The notes: generated by a model not told the origin, from the sequence alone. A DNA stretch of 64,000 bases from Betaproteobacteria bacterium (GCA_016709665.1 JADJMI010000026.1:124001-188000); one strand, 5' to 3'. Numbered from the stretch's first letter, positions 17,543 to 26,304 are shown. A program made the numbers and translations.

Positions 17543-20387
17543 ATGTCATCGCGCAACGCATCGGGCACCACCGAGGTCAAGAAGACGACGTGCTACATGT
17601 GCGCTTGCCGCTGCGGCATTCGCGTGCACCTGGAAGGCGACCGGATCCGCTACATCGACGGCAATCCCGACCATCCGCTCAACAAGGGCGTGATCTGCGC
17701 CAAGGGCAGCGCCGGGATCATGAAGCAGTACTCGCCGGCGCGGCTGACGCAGCCGCTGCGCCGCAAGGCCGGGGCCCCTCGCGGTACGGGCGAATTCGAG
17801 GCGATTTCCTGGGACGAAGCCTTCACGATGCTCGAGAAGCGCCTCGCGGAAATCCGCGCCACGGATCCGCGCCGTTTCGCGTTGTTCACGGGCCGCGACC
17901 AGATGCAGGCACTCACGGGGCTCTTCGCACGACAGTTCGGCACGCCGAATTACGCGGCGCACGGCGGATTCTGCTCGGTCAACATGGCGGCCGGCATGAT
18001 CTACACCATCGGAGGGTCGTTCTGGGAGTTCGGCGGCCCCGATCTCGACCATGCCCGGCTCTTCCTGATGATCGGCACCGCGGAGGACCACCACTCCAAC
18101 CGCTCAAGATCGCGATCTCCCGGTTCAAGCGGGAGGGCGGCCGGTTCATCTCGGTCAATCCGGTCCGCACGGGTTACTCGGCGATCGCGGACGAGTGGGT
18201 GCCGATCCGCCCCGGAACCGACGGCGCCCTGCTGCTCGCCCTCATCCGGGAACTCATCGCCGAGGACCTCGTCGACCATGACTTCCTCGCCCGCTACACC
18301 AACGCGGGCCGGTTAGTGAACCTCGACGAGGCAAGCGACGAGGAAGGGCTCTTCGTGCGGGCCGACGTGCCCGGACCGGAGGGCAGCTTCGATGCGCCGA
18401 ACCAGCTGTGGTGGGACCGCCTGAGCGGCAAGGCGGTTCGCGCGGAGGGCCGAGCCCTGCCTGCTGGGCGCCTTCACCTCGAGGACGGCACGCCCGTCAA
18501 GCCGGCCTTCCAACTCCTGGAGGAGCGCGTGCGCGAATGCACGCCGCAGTGGGCCGAGGCGATCACGGGAATTCCCGCAGCGACCATCCGGCGGCTGGCC
18601 CGCGAACTGGGCGTGACGGCGCGCGACCGGAAGGTCGAGCTGCCGATTGCCTGGACCGATTCCTGGGGACGCGAGCACGCGAGCGTCACGGGCAACCCGG
18701 TCGCTTTCCATGCGATGCGCGGACTCGCCGCCCATTCGAACGGCTTCCAGAGCATCCGTGCGCTCGCGATTCTCATGACTCTGCTGGGCACGATCGACCG
18801 GCCGGGGGGGTTCCGCCACAAGGCGCCGTATCCCCGCCCGATCCCGCCCTGCGCAAAAACGCCGAACACGCCGCTCGCGGTGAAGCCCGGCACACCGCTC
18901 GACGGCCTGCCGCTGGGCTGGCCCGCGGAACCGGACGACCTCTTCGTGGACGAGGCCGGCGAGGCCGTCCGCATCGACAAGGCGTTTTCCTGGGAGTATC
19001 CGCTGGCCGCGCACGGGATGATGCACAACGTCATCACCAACGCCTGGCGCGGCGACCCGTATCCCATCGACACGCTGTTCATCTTCATGGCGAACATGTC
19101 GTGGAATTCGACGATGAACACCGACGGCGTTCGCCGGATGCTCAACGACCGGGACGACCGCGGCGAGTACCGGATTCCCTTCCTCGTGGTGGCCGACGCC
19201 TTCCAATCCGAGATGACGGCCTTTGCGGACCTCGTCCTTCCCGACACCACTTACCTCGAGCGCCACGATGTGATGTCGCTTCTGGACCGTCCGATCTCGG
19301 AATTCGACGGGCCAGTGGATTCAGTTCGCATCCCGGTGCTGCCGCCGACGGGCGAGTGCCGACCCTTCCAGGAAGTGCTGATCGAACTGGGCGGACGCCT
19401 GCAGCTGCCGGCCTTCGTCACGAAGGAAGGCGCGGCATCACCGGGACTATCCGGACTTCATCGTCCGTTGGGAGACGGAGCCCGGCTCGGGCATCGGATT
19501 CCTCTCCGGATGGCGAGGCGCGGACGGCAGCAAGTCGCTCAAGGGCGAACCCAACCCGCGGCAGTGGGAGATGTACGCGAAGAACGACTGCGTGCACCAC
19601 CACGTGCTGCCCCCGGGCCTGCAGTACATGCGCAACTGGAATCGCGACTACCTCGCCTGGGCAAAGGACAACCGGCTGGTGCGCTTCAGCGACCCGATCC
19701 TGGTCCACCTGTATTCGGAAGTGCTCAGTTCCGGCTGGCCGCGCGGGGCAAGGGCGCGTCGCGCAAGCCACCGGAGCGCCTGCGCGCGCGCATCGAGACG
19801 TATTTCGACCCGCTGCCCTTCCACTACGAGCCGCTGGAGGCCGCGGCCACCGACCGGGAACGCTTCCCGCTCGCGGCGGTGACGCAGCGCACGATGGCGA
19901 TGTACCACTCGTGGGATTCGCAGAATGCGTGGCTTCGACAGATCCACGGCCACAACAGCCTGTTCGTGAATCCGCGCACGGCGGCCGCACGGGCATCGCC
20001 GATGGCGATCCGGTCTGGATCGAGTCGCCGTGGGGCCGCGTGCTGCCTTCGCGAAATTCACCGAGGCGGTGGAGCCCGGCACCGTGTGGACCTGGAACGC
20101 CATCGGGAAGGCACCCGGGGCTGGAACCTGGACCGCGACGCCGAGAGTCGCAACGCGGCTTCCTGCTCAATCCTCTCATCACCGAGGAACTGCCGCCCGA
20201 CGCGGCGGGTACGAGGGTATCGAACTCCGATCCGATCACGGGCCAGGCGGGCTGGTACGACGTGCGCGTGCAGATCACCCGTGCCACGGAGGCACCTGGC
20301 CCCGGTCTCGCGCCGATGGTCGCCTATCCGGGCATGGCGGCCCCGGCGGCGATGGTCGACTATGGCGCGAACCGGTCGCGGCGATGA
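17543..20387 (+). pseudogene. soeA: Orphan second copy of sulfite dehydrogenase subunit SoeA, broken by about seven frame changes
   Basis: A cytoplasmic molybdopterin enzyme subunit of about 950 residues when pieced together. No Tat signal is seen. The N-terminal [4Fe-4S] site is CYMCACRC plus a Cys in GVICAKG. The protein is very similar to the complete soeA at 54140-56985. Frame changes are inferred near 18100, 19430, 19728, 19988, 20043, 20119 and 20155, most of them loss of one base. No in-frame nonsense mutations were noted between them. No soeB or soeC follows. The gene overlaps a TauE/SafE exporter (ATGA). It may be a decaying duplicate or a poorly sequenced active one. Confidence 0.7.
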
Positions 20388-21331
20388 GCCGCCTGCACTT
20401 TGCGATCGCGCTGGGGGCGCTGGTGGGCGGGATGCTCCCCCAGGAGGCCCTCGCGGTCGCGGCACCCGGAATGCCCGTCGCGGGTGCGATGTCGTGGTGG
20501 GTATGGCCCGTCGCCCTTTTCGTGGTCTGTTTCGCCCTGGGCATCGTCGCCGTGCCGGCCGGCGTGGGTGGTGGGGTGCTATTCGTTCCCATCGTGAGCG
20601 GGTTCTTTCCCTTCCACCTCGACTTCGTGCGCGGCGCGGGGCTGCTCGTCGCCCTGGCGAGCGCGCTGGCCGCGGGGCCGCCCTTGCTGCGCGGCGGGCT
20701 CGCCAGCCTGCGCCTCGCCTTGCCGCTCGCGCTGCTCGCCTCGGCCAGTTCCATCGTCGGGGCGCTTGCCGGCCTCGCCCTGCCGGCGTCGACGGTCCAG
20801 GTCGCGCTCGGCCTCGCGATCCTCGGCATCGTGGCGATCATGGCGGCGGCCAAGCGTTCGGAGTATCCGGAAGTGAAGGCCGCCGACCGGCTCTCGATCG
20901 CGCTGCGAATGCATGGCGTGTTCGAGGATCGCGGCGGCCGTCAGGTCACCTGGCAGGCCCATCGCTCGCCGGCGGGCCTCGCGATCTTCCTCGGGATCGG
21001 CGTGCTCGCGGGCATGTTCGGCCTGGGGGCGGGATGGGCCAACCTTCCGGCGCTCAATCTCGTCATGGGCGTTCCCCTCAAGGTGTCGGCCGGATCCTCG
21101 AGCTTCATCCTGTCGCTCGTCGATTCCTCCGCGGCCTGGGTCTACATCAACCAGGGTGCCGTCCTGCCCATGGTGGCCGTGCCCTCGGTGATCGGCATGA
21201 TGCTCGGGGCCCGCATCGGCGCGCGGCTCCTGGGCGTCCTGTCGGCGACCGTGGTGCGCCGCCTCGTGCTGGCGCTTCTCGTGCTGGCGGGCTTGCGCGC
21301 GCTGCTCAAGGGCCTGGGCGCCTGGAACTGA
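20384..21331 (+). CDS. TauE/SafE family permease, probable sulfite exporter
   Basis: A 315-residue inner-membrane protein with about eight helices. It has the two-fold repeat of the family: FALGIVAVPAGVGGGVLFVPI near residue 47 and GIGVLAGMFGLGAGWANLPALNLVMGVPLK near residue 205. Members move sulfite, sulfoacetate or similar anions out of the cell. Its ATG overlaps the stop of the orphan soeA copy, so it is probably coupled to it. The context suggests sulfite as substrate; this is inference. Confidence 0.82.
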   Translation: MSRLHFAIALGALVGGMLPQEALAVAAPGMPVAGAMSWWVWPVALFVVCFALGIVAVPAGVGGGVLFVPIVSGFFPFHLDFVRGAGLLVALASALAAGPPLLRGGLASLRLALPLALLASASSIVGALAGLALPASTVQVALGLAILGIVAIMAAAKRSEYPEVKAADRLSIALRMHGVFEDRGGRQVTWQAHRSPAGLAIFLGIGVLAGMFGLGAGWANLPALNLVMGVPLKVSAGSSSFILSLVDSSAAWVYINQGAVLPMVAVPSVIGMMLGARIGARLLGVLSATVVRRLVLALLVLAGLRALLKGLGAWN

Positions 21332-21371
21332 TGTCCGTCCCCATCCTGCGTTCACCATCCTGGAGATTCCG

Positions 21372-21890
21372 ATGCGATCGCTGGCCTGCTTGCTGGGCAC
21401 CTGTGCCCTCGTCCTTCATGGTGCCGCCACGGCCGCGCCCGTATTCATGTCGGCGGACTGGGCACGCGAGGCGTGCACCGCCTGGAATGCCGACGCGAAG
21501 CTCGGGAAGAACCTCTTCGACTCCGGCTGGGCCGCCAACACCAAGAGCCGGGGCTACAAGCTGCTGCGGGTCGCCCGCCGGGATTGCCCCTCGACGGGGC
21601 CGAAGGCGGAAATGCGCATCGAGCCGAAGGACGGCCGGGCGATTTGCGCGCAAGGCGTGATCGCCGGCAGCGCGCCGCTCGACACGGATGCCGATTACTT
21701 CATGACGGCCGACACGGCCCGCTGGCTCGAAATGGGACGCGGGGAATACGGCCCGATGAAGGCGATGATGCTCGGCCGCCTGAGTTTCGACGGGCCGATG
21801 GGCGAGGCGATGGGCAACATGGGGCCCTTCGAGGGCTTCCTGCAACTGGTCGGCAATGTGCCTGGCGATACCGGCTCGTGCCCGAAATGA
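21372..21890 (+). CDS. Secreted SCP2-like sterol carrier domain protein
   Basis: A 172-residue protein with a signal peptide (about residues 1-22, ending TAA-AP). The mature part looks like an SCP2 lipid-binding domain: GRAICAQGVIAGSAPLDTDADYFMTADTARWLEMGRG and MMLGRLSFDGPMGEAMGNMGPFEGFLQLVG. Four Cys residues are present (about 37, 75, 95 and 170), which could form disulfides. Such proteins bind hydrophobic molecules. A sulfur-related role is suggested only by the neighbours. An ATGGAG-like ribosome site precedes it, and its stop overlaps the next start. Confidence 0.6.
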   Translation: MRSLACLLGTCALVLHGAATAAPVFMSADWAREACTAWNADAKLGKNLFDSGWAANTKSRGYKLLRVARRDCPSTGPKAEMRIEPKDGRAICAQGVIAGSAPLDTDADYFMTADTARWLEMGRGEYGPMKAMMLGRLSFDGPMGEAMGNMGPFEGFLQLVGNVPGDTGSCPK

Positions 21891-22300
21891 GCCGAACGGG
21901 GGCCGTCGATCCGGTCCAGGCGCGCTACGCCTCGTGGCTGGAATGGGGCACGCGCGCGGGATTCCTGCTGCTGGTGGCGGGCTTCGCGGCCTACACGACC
22001 GGTTTCGTGCCCGCCCACGTCCCGGTCGACCGCCTGCCGTCCCTCTGGGGCTTGCCGGCAACCGAGTTCCTGGCGCAGACCGGCATCGGCATCGGCTGGG
22101 GCTGGCTTGGCCTCGTACGAGGCGGCGACATGATGAACCTGGTCGGCATCGCCTTGCTGGCGAGTTGCTCGCTGCCCTGCCTGGCGGCGGTCGCGCCCCT
22201 GTTTCACGCGCGCGGTGACCGCATTCACGCGTGGATCTGCGCGCTCGAGATCGCCGTGATCCTTCTCGCGGCATCGGGTTTGCTGGCAATCGGGCACTGA
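21887..22300 (+). CDS. Small membrane protein, function unknown
   Basis: 137 residues with three or four hydrophobic segments: about 22-42 (GFLLLVAGFAAYTTGFVP), 83-105 (MMNLVGIALLASCSLPCLAAVAPL) and 115-136 (WICALEIAVILLAASGLLAIG). I do not recognise a family. The ATG overlaps the stop of the SCP2-like gene as ATGA, so the two are probably translated together, which suggests a shared role at the inner membrane or periplasm. Confidence 0.6.
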   Translation: MSRTGAVDPVQARYASWLEWGTRAGFLLLVAGFAAYTTGFVPAHVPVDRLPSLWGLPATEFLAQTGIGIGWGWLGLVRGGDMMNLVGIALLASCSLPCLAAVAPLFHARGDRIHAWICALEIAVILLAASGLLAIGH

Positions 22301-22325
22301 GGCCCGCCATTTCAGGGAGACGACG

Positions 22326-22652
22326 ATGGGATACGTGATCGAGGGCGTCGAGCGGGAAACCGACGCGGAGGGTTACCTCAAGGAAGCGGACTTCAGCGAC
22401 GCCGCGGTGGAGGTCATCGCGCAGGCCGAGGGCATCGCCCTCACCGACGCGCACCGGACGGTCATCGCGTACTTGCGCGAGCGCTATCGCGAGGACGGCC
22501 ACACGCCCAACTTCCGCCACATGCTGAAGGACCTGGCGGAACAGGCCGGCCTCGACAACAAGGCGCTCTACGATCTCTTCCCGCTGGGACCGGCCAAGCA
22601 GGGCGCGAAGGTCGCCGGATTGCCGCAGCCCTACGGCAAGGGCGGCTACTAG
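22326..22652 (+). CDS. DsrC/TusE family protein without cysteine (RspA type)
   Basis: A 108-residue member of the DsrC/TusE family with the typical core (FRHMLKDLAEQAGLDNKALYDLFPLGPAKQ). True DsrC, encoded here at 35246-35578, carries Cys98 and Cys109. The aligned positions here are Ala94 and Lys105, and there is no Cys at all. It therefore cannot carry sulfur as a persulfide or trisulfide. Cys-free members have been called RspA and are thought to be regulatory. It ends five bases before the convergent stop at 22657. A GGAGA site precedes the ATG. Confidence 0.85.
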   Translation: MGYVIEGVERETDAEGYLKEADFSDAAVEVIAQAEGIALTDAHRTVIAYLRERYREDGHTPNFRHMLKDLAEQAGLDNKALYDLFPLGPAKQGAKVAGLPQPYGKGGY

Positions 22653-22656
22653 CCGT

Positions 22657-23685
22657 TCAGGCGAGCGCAAGTCTCGCCGGATCGACGGGCGCGGTGCCGG
22701 AGCCCGTGTCGCGGACGAGCCCGAGAGCGACCCGGTTCCAGTGTTCGCGCCCGGCTCCGACCGCCGCCTCCAGCGGGGACCAGTCGGCCGTATCGCGCAA
22801 CGCCTCGTAGGCGGACTGCAACCGCGGAAAGAGCTCGCGACGCAGGCCGCCGAATGTCGCGAACCAGAAATGCGCGGAGGGCATCGAACGGCTCCTCACG
22901 ATGGCGGGCAGGGTGACGAGGCAGTCGGCCAGCAGGTCGCGGACGGCGCGCGCGAGGCTCTCGCCACGGCGATCTTCCAGGCTTCCGAAATAGGCCTCCC
23001 AGCGCGCGCCGAGCGCGAGCCCGGCCTCGTGCTCGCCCAGTTCGTGCAGCAGCAGCGTCTCGCGTTGCTCGCGGGCCATGCATGCAAGCGCGCCGGCCCG
23101 GTCCGATTCGTACCCGTAGGCCTGGAGGGTGGCGCGCATGGCTCCGGCCTCGTGGCCGCGGCCCCAGGCCTCGGCACTGCTCCACAGCCACCGCTCGAAG
23201 GCGTCATGGCGAAGGAAGATCGTGTCGCCCGCCATCGCGGCCGGCGCGGCGAGGATGTCGCGAGCGACTTCGCGACCGATCTCCAGAACGCACGCGGAGC
23301 CACGGCGCGACTGGCCGGCGAGGCGGCCCAGGAAGAACTGCGGCTTGCCGAAGGGCCCTTTCAGGGCGCCGTAGGCCCAGCCGAGCGGCAGGAGGGTCGC
23401 GTTCACGGCCGCGACGTCGAAAGGCTCGATGCTCCCCCTCCCGAGGGGCAGGCGCTCGTAGGCGCCGGCGTCGAGGCCCTGCCAGTGCGCCTCTCGACGC
23501 GCGATCCAGTCGCGCACGAGCGCGCGATCGGGCTCCGACGCCAGCGGAAGGCCGCACTCCCAGCGGCAGTACTCGCGCATCGCGAGCAGGTAGTTGCACA
23601 GGGTCATCTCCTGGGCGTGCCTCGCGTCCGAACGGTCGCAGTTGGCCTGGACGACCTTCGCCAGGGACTCGATCGCCGCGCTCAC
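22657..23685 (-). CDS. Uncharacterised protein, possibly the Sfum_1244 family
   Basis: 342 residues, soluble, mostly helical and rich in Trp, Arg and Ala. Visible features are a Cys-containing N-terminal part (VVQANCDRSDARHAQEMTLCNYLLAMREYCRWECG, residues about 10-44) and a long C-terminal helical part. I associate it with the uncharacterised family named after Sfum_1244, with low confidence. It is the last gene of a five-gene minus-strand operon. The GTG start overlaps the stop of the preceding gene (GTGA). It faces the Cys-free DsrC paralogue end to end. Confidence 0.6.
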   Translation of the reverse strand: MSAAIESLAKVVQANCDRSDARHAQEMTLCNYLLAMREYCRWECGLPLASEPDRALVRDWIARREAHWQGLDAGAYERLPLGRGSIEPFDVAAVNATLLPLGWAYGALKGPFGKPQFFLGRLAGQSRRGSACVLEIGREVARDILAAPAAMAGDTIFLRHDAFERWLWSSAEAWGRGHEAGAMRATLQAYGYESDRAGALACMAREQRETLLLHELGEHEAGLALGARWEAYFGSLEDRRGESLARAVRDLLADCLVTLPAIVRSRSMPSAHFWFATFGGLRRELFPRLQSAYEALRDTADWSPLEAAVGAGREHWNRVALGLVRDTGSGTAPVDPARLALA

Positions 23686-24104
23686 GGCCGCTCCGGTCGC
23701 TCGCCCGAGCGGCGGCGACCTTGCCAGGCGGCCATGGCGGGCACGAGTGCCGCGAAGGGAAGATCGACGAGCGTCTCCCAGCGCTCGCGCGCCTGCGCCA
23801 GGAGTTCGTGCAGGTCGTCGGGGCGGGGACGCCCGAGCGCCTGCGCGAGCGCGAGCGCACCCCCGCACTGCAGGCGCATCGCTTGCGCGTGGGCCAGCGC
23901 GCGCGACGGTGGCGGCAGGCGAAGCGCGAAGGCGCCGCGCTCGCGCAGCAAGGCGAGGAGCAGGGCGCAGTTGCGGTGGGCCACGGGCGAGGCGCAGGCG
24001 ATCTCTTCGAACTCGCCGCGGGAACGCCGTCTCGCCAACGCGCAGCCGGCCTCGCCCGCCAGGACCGCACGGCCGAAGGCGCAGGGCTCGTGCGTCTCAG
24101 TCAT
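23682..24104 (-). CDS. Uncharacterised cysteine-containing protein
   Basis: 140 residues. The N-terminal half has Cys at 8, 21, 37 and 46 (pattern C-x12-C-x15-C-x8-C), which could bind a metal or iron-sulfur cluster; another Cys follows near 80. The rest is helical. I do not recognise the family. It overlaps both neighbours, by four bases with the downstream gene and eight with the upstream gene, so it is translated as part of the operon. Confidence 0.6.
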   Translation of the reverse strand: MTETHEPCAFGRAVLAGEAGCALARRRSRGEFEEIACASPVAHRNCALLLALLRERGAFALRLPPPSRALAHAQAMRLQCGGALALAQALGRPRPDDLHELLAQARERWETLVDLPFAALVPAMAAWQGRRRSGERPERP

Positions 24105-24321
24105 CCTCGGCGATGTGCGGCCGCGCCTCGCGCACCTCGGTGAGCAGGAGCTCGGCGGCGAACGTGTCCTCGGCGAACATCACGCGGACCTGGCAACCCG
24201 GGTCAAGCGACGCCCCGGCCCGAAGCGCCTTGGCGCAAGCCGAGGCCTCCCGGAAACCGTCGAACCGCGAGACGCATTCGAGGCGATGGAAGGCGAACAC
24301 CTTGTAGACGAAGTAGGGCAT
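24097..24321 (-). CDS. Small uncharacterised protein (74 residues)
   Basis: The chosen ATG begins MPYFVYKVFAFHRLECVSRF; the frame is open further upstream but would run into the preceding gene. The sequence reads like a compact beta-alpha-beta unit with two short Cys-containing stretches (CVSRFDGFREASACAK and GCQVRVMFAED). No family is recognised. A GGTGCCCC sequence precedes the start, so the ribosome site is weak. Position and overlap place it in the five-gene operon. Confidence 0.55.
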   Translation of the reverse strand: MPYFVYKVFAFHRLECVSRFDGFREASACAKALRAGASLDPGCQVRVMFAEDTFAAELLLTEVREARPHIAEDD

Positions 24322-24331
24322 CGGGGCACCT

Positions 24332-24712
24332 TCAGGGAACGTAGCGCTTGGCGGAACGCCGGCGACCGGGGCGCGACTTCTGGATGACCACGCCGCGGAC
24401 CGCGGCGAGATCGGCGAGCGGGAGCGCGGGGTACCTCGGATCGAGCGCCCGCAGCTCCCAGGCCCCGCCCACGGCCGCGAGTTGGCGAAAGACCCACTCG
24501 CCACCGGCGTGGGCGATCACGAAGGAACCCTCCTTCGCGAGTCCCTCGGGTTCGATCACGATCACGTCGCCTTCGGCGAATTCCGGCCGCATGGCATCGC
24601 CGAGAACCAGGAGCGCGAACGGCTCGGCGCCGCTGCAGTCGCCCGATGGCGTGGCGTCCGCCTCGAGAATCGGGATCACGCGTCGGTTCGCGCCTCCGGC
24701 GGCTTCGCTCAT
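24332..24712 (-). CDS. S24/LexA-like domain protein with degenerate catalytic site
   Basis: 126 residues that match the C-terminal protease domain of LexA and related repressors (FALLVLGDAMRPEFAEGDVIVIEP). Active members have GDSM with a nucleophilic Ser; here it is GDAM, so the Ser is Ala at residue 40. The general-base Lys appears as Arg76 in EWVFRQL. There is no DNA-binding domain. It is probably an inactive sensor or scaffold rather than a protease. The ATG overlaps the stop of the HTH-ferredoxin reductase gene (ATGA), so the two are likely partners. Confidence 0.7.
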   Translation of the reverse strand: MSEAAGGANRRVIPILEADATPSGDCSGAEPFALLVLGDAMRPEFAEGDVIVIEPEGLAKEGSFVIAHAGGEWVFRQLAAVGGAWELRALDPRYPALPLADLAAVRGVVIQKSRPGRRRSAKRYVP

Positions 24713-26184
24713 CGCTCGAGGATCTCCGTGTGCAGGCGCGAGGGATTCACGCCGGCGAGATGGAATGCGTCGGACGCGGCGGCGACGAAAGGCGAAGGGC
24801 CGGCGACGAAGACATCGCACTCGCCGGCAATCGCGTCCGCGCTTTCGGCCCATCGGTCGACCAGGCGCTCGGCGCCGGTCGCGGGGTCCGGATCCGCCAT
24901 GCCGTGGTAGGCGAAGCGGTCCAGGGAATCGGTCCAGGCCCGGCACAGGTTCGCCAGGTAGTGCCCGTCGGCACGGGTGGCGAGCCAGAGCACGGCGCAG
25001 GACGTCGCGGCCTCCGAGGCGAGCGCGTGCTCCACCAGGCTCTTCACCGGGGCGAAGCCGAGGTCGCACGCGGCGAATACCAGCGGGCGCGCGGTCGACA
25101 CGTCCAGGGCGAAACGGCCATAGGGGCCCGTGATCGTCACGCTGTCGCCCACCCGCAGCGCGCCCGCATGCAGGCGCCGGGCGATGGGATCGGACGGATC
25201 GAGCCCGACGTGGAACTGGATGTTCCGGTCGTCGCAAGGACAGCTGGCGATCGGGTGGAGGGCGCTCGCATCGCCCAGGGCGCCGGTCGTTCCGATGCGC
25301 ACGCCCTGGCCGGCGAGAAAGCGCAGCCGCGCGGTACGCGGCGTCTGCACGTGCAGCAGCATCGTCGCGGGCGCGAGCGGCGTCACGGCGCGCACCGTCG
25401 CGACGACCTGCTGCTCCGGGATGTCCGCGGGGCCGGCCGCCACCAGCGCCTCGATGCGCACGTCCGTCACCGGGGCGCTGCAGCACATCAGCACGTGCCC
25501 CTGGGCGCGCTCGGCCTGCGAAAGCGGGTAGTCGTGATGGCGCACCTGGCGAACCTCCCCATCCAGCACCCGCGCCTTGCACAGGCCGCAGCTGCCGTTG
25601 CCGCATCCGTACGCGAGGGCGAGTCCCGCCTTGAGGCCGGCTTCGAGCAGCGTGTCGCGCCCTTCGGCGAAGTACTCGTGCCCGCCGGGCTGAAGGACGA
25701 CGTGCGGGCTCATGACGCCCAGCATCGCGTCGAGCACTTCGAAGCGGCCCGCGGCGTCGATCGCGAGCAGGCGGGCGAGTTCGTCGTCCGTGAAGGCGAG
25801 CAGTGCGGCGGATGGCGGATGCTGCGGGGCCGCCTGCCCGAGCCGTTCGCGAACCGCCTGCACGAGCGCGTGATAGCGCTGGAGGTGGCGCCGGGCATCC
25901 GCGAGCTCCTGGGACTGGGCGAATACCCGCTGGGCGAGCACTTCCTGGGAAGGCAGGGTTCGTTCGCGCACGCGTCGGCCAAAGGACTCCTCCTGGATGC
26001 GGGCGACCCGCTCGAGGTCGCCGTGCGTGACCCATTCGACATCGGGAAAGACCCGCTGCAGCTCTTCCGCCGAGACCATCCCCTCGTCGCACGCGAGCGA
26101 TCCCTCGCGCACCCGCTGCTGCAGCACGCTGCGGTGCACCCCGACCAGCTGGGAGGCGCGGGCGATCGTCAGCCGGTGGGCCAC
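24709..26184 (-). CDS. HTH-[2Fe-2S]-FAD/NAD oxidoreductase fusion protein
   Basis: 491 residues. An N-terminal helix-turn-helix-like part (LTIARASQLVGVHRSVLQQRV, about 5-25) and a long helix, possibly a coiled coil (70-120), precede a plant-type ferredoxin domain with Cys194, Cys199, Cys202 and Cys234. A ferredoxin-NADP reductase-like module follows (about 255-491), with HPIASCPCDDRNIQF and GPYGRFAL motifs. The C-terminal reductase could move electrons from NAD(P)H to the cluster. The HTH suggests DNA binding controlled by redox state. The GTG start has AAGGA nine bases upstream. First gene of the five-gene operon. Confidence 0.75.
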   Translation of the reverse strand: MAHRLTIARASQLVGVHRSVLQQRVREGSLACDEGMVSAEELQRVFPDVEWVTHGDLERVARIQEESFGRRVRERTLPSQEVLAQRVFAQSQELADARRHLQRYHALVQAVRERLGQAAPQHPPSAALLAFTDDELARLLAIDAAGRFEVLDAMLGVMSPHVVLQPGGHEYFAEGRDTLLEAGLKAGLALAYGCGNGSCGLCKARVLDGEVRQVRHHDYPLSQAERAQGHVLMCCSAPVTDVRIEALVAAGPADIPEQQVVATVRAVTPLAPATMLLHVQTPRTARLRFLAGQGVRIGTTGALGDASALHPIASCPCDDRNIQFHVGLDPSDPIARRLHAGALRVGDSVTITGPYGRFALDVSTARPLVFAACDLGFAPVKSLVEHALASEAATSCAVLWLATRADGHYLANLCRAWTDSLDRFAYHGMADPDPATGAERLVDRWAESADAIAGECDVFVAGPSPFVAAASDAFHLAGVNPSRLHTEILER

Positions 26185-26274
26185 GGCAGGATTCCTTGAG
26201 CGGGCGAGGGCGGTCGCGGCGAGTGTAACCGACCCGGGGCGCGCGCGACTCCCGGTTGCGGCGCAACGTGGAGC

Positions 26275-26288
26275 ATTACCCACATGGG
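26275..26288 (-). promoter_or_regulatory. Motif 1 site C1, upstream of the HTH-ferredoxin gene
   Basis: On the minus strand it reads CCCATGTGGGTAAT, one base different from site B. It lies 91 bases before the GTG of the HTH-ferredoxin reductase gene, in the same orientation and at a similar distance as sites A (77) and B (72). Confidence 0.5.
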
Positions 26289-26304
26289 GGGAGGGATCCC
26301 CCCA
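26285..26304. repeat. Perfect GC-rich inverted repeat in the divergent promoter region
   Basis: TGGGGGGA and TCCCCCCA form a perfect eight-base stem around GGGA, centred between the HTH-ferredoxin operon and tusA. It overlaps motif sites C1 and C2. It could be an operator or a structured leader; there is no T run, so a terminator is unlikely. Confidence 0.45.

Noticed and set aside
24709..26184. CDP-6-deoxy-hexulose dehydrase reductase (sugar biosynthesis)
   Set aside because: The ferredoxin and FAD parts are similar, but there are no sugar genes nearby and the N-terminal HTH-like part does not fit.
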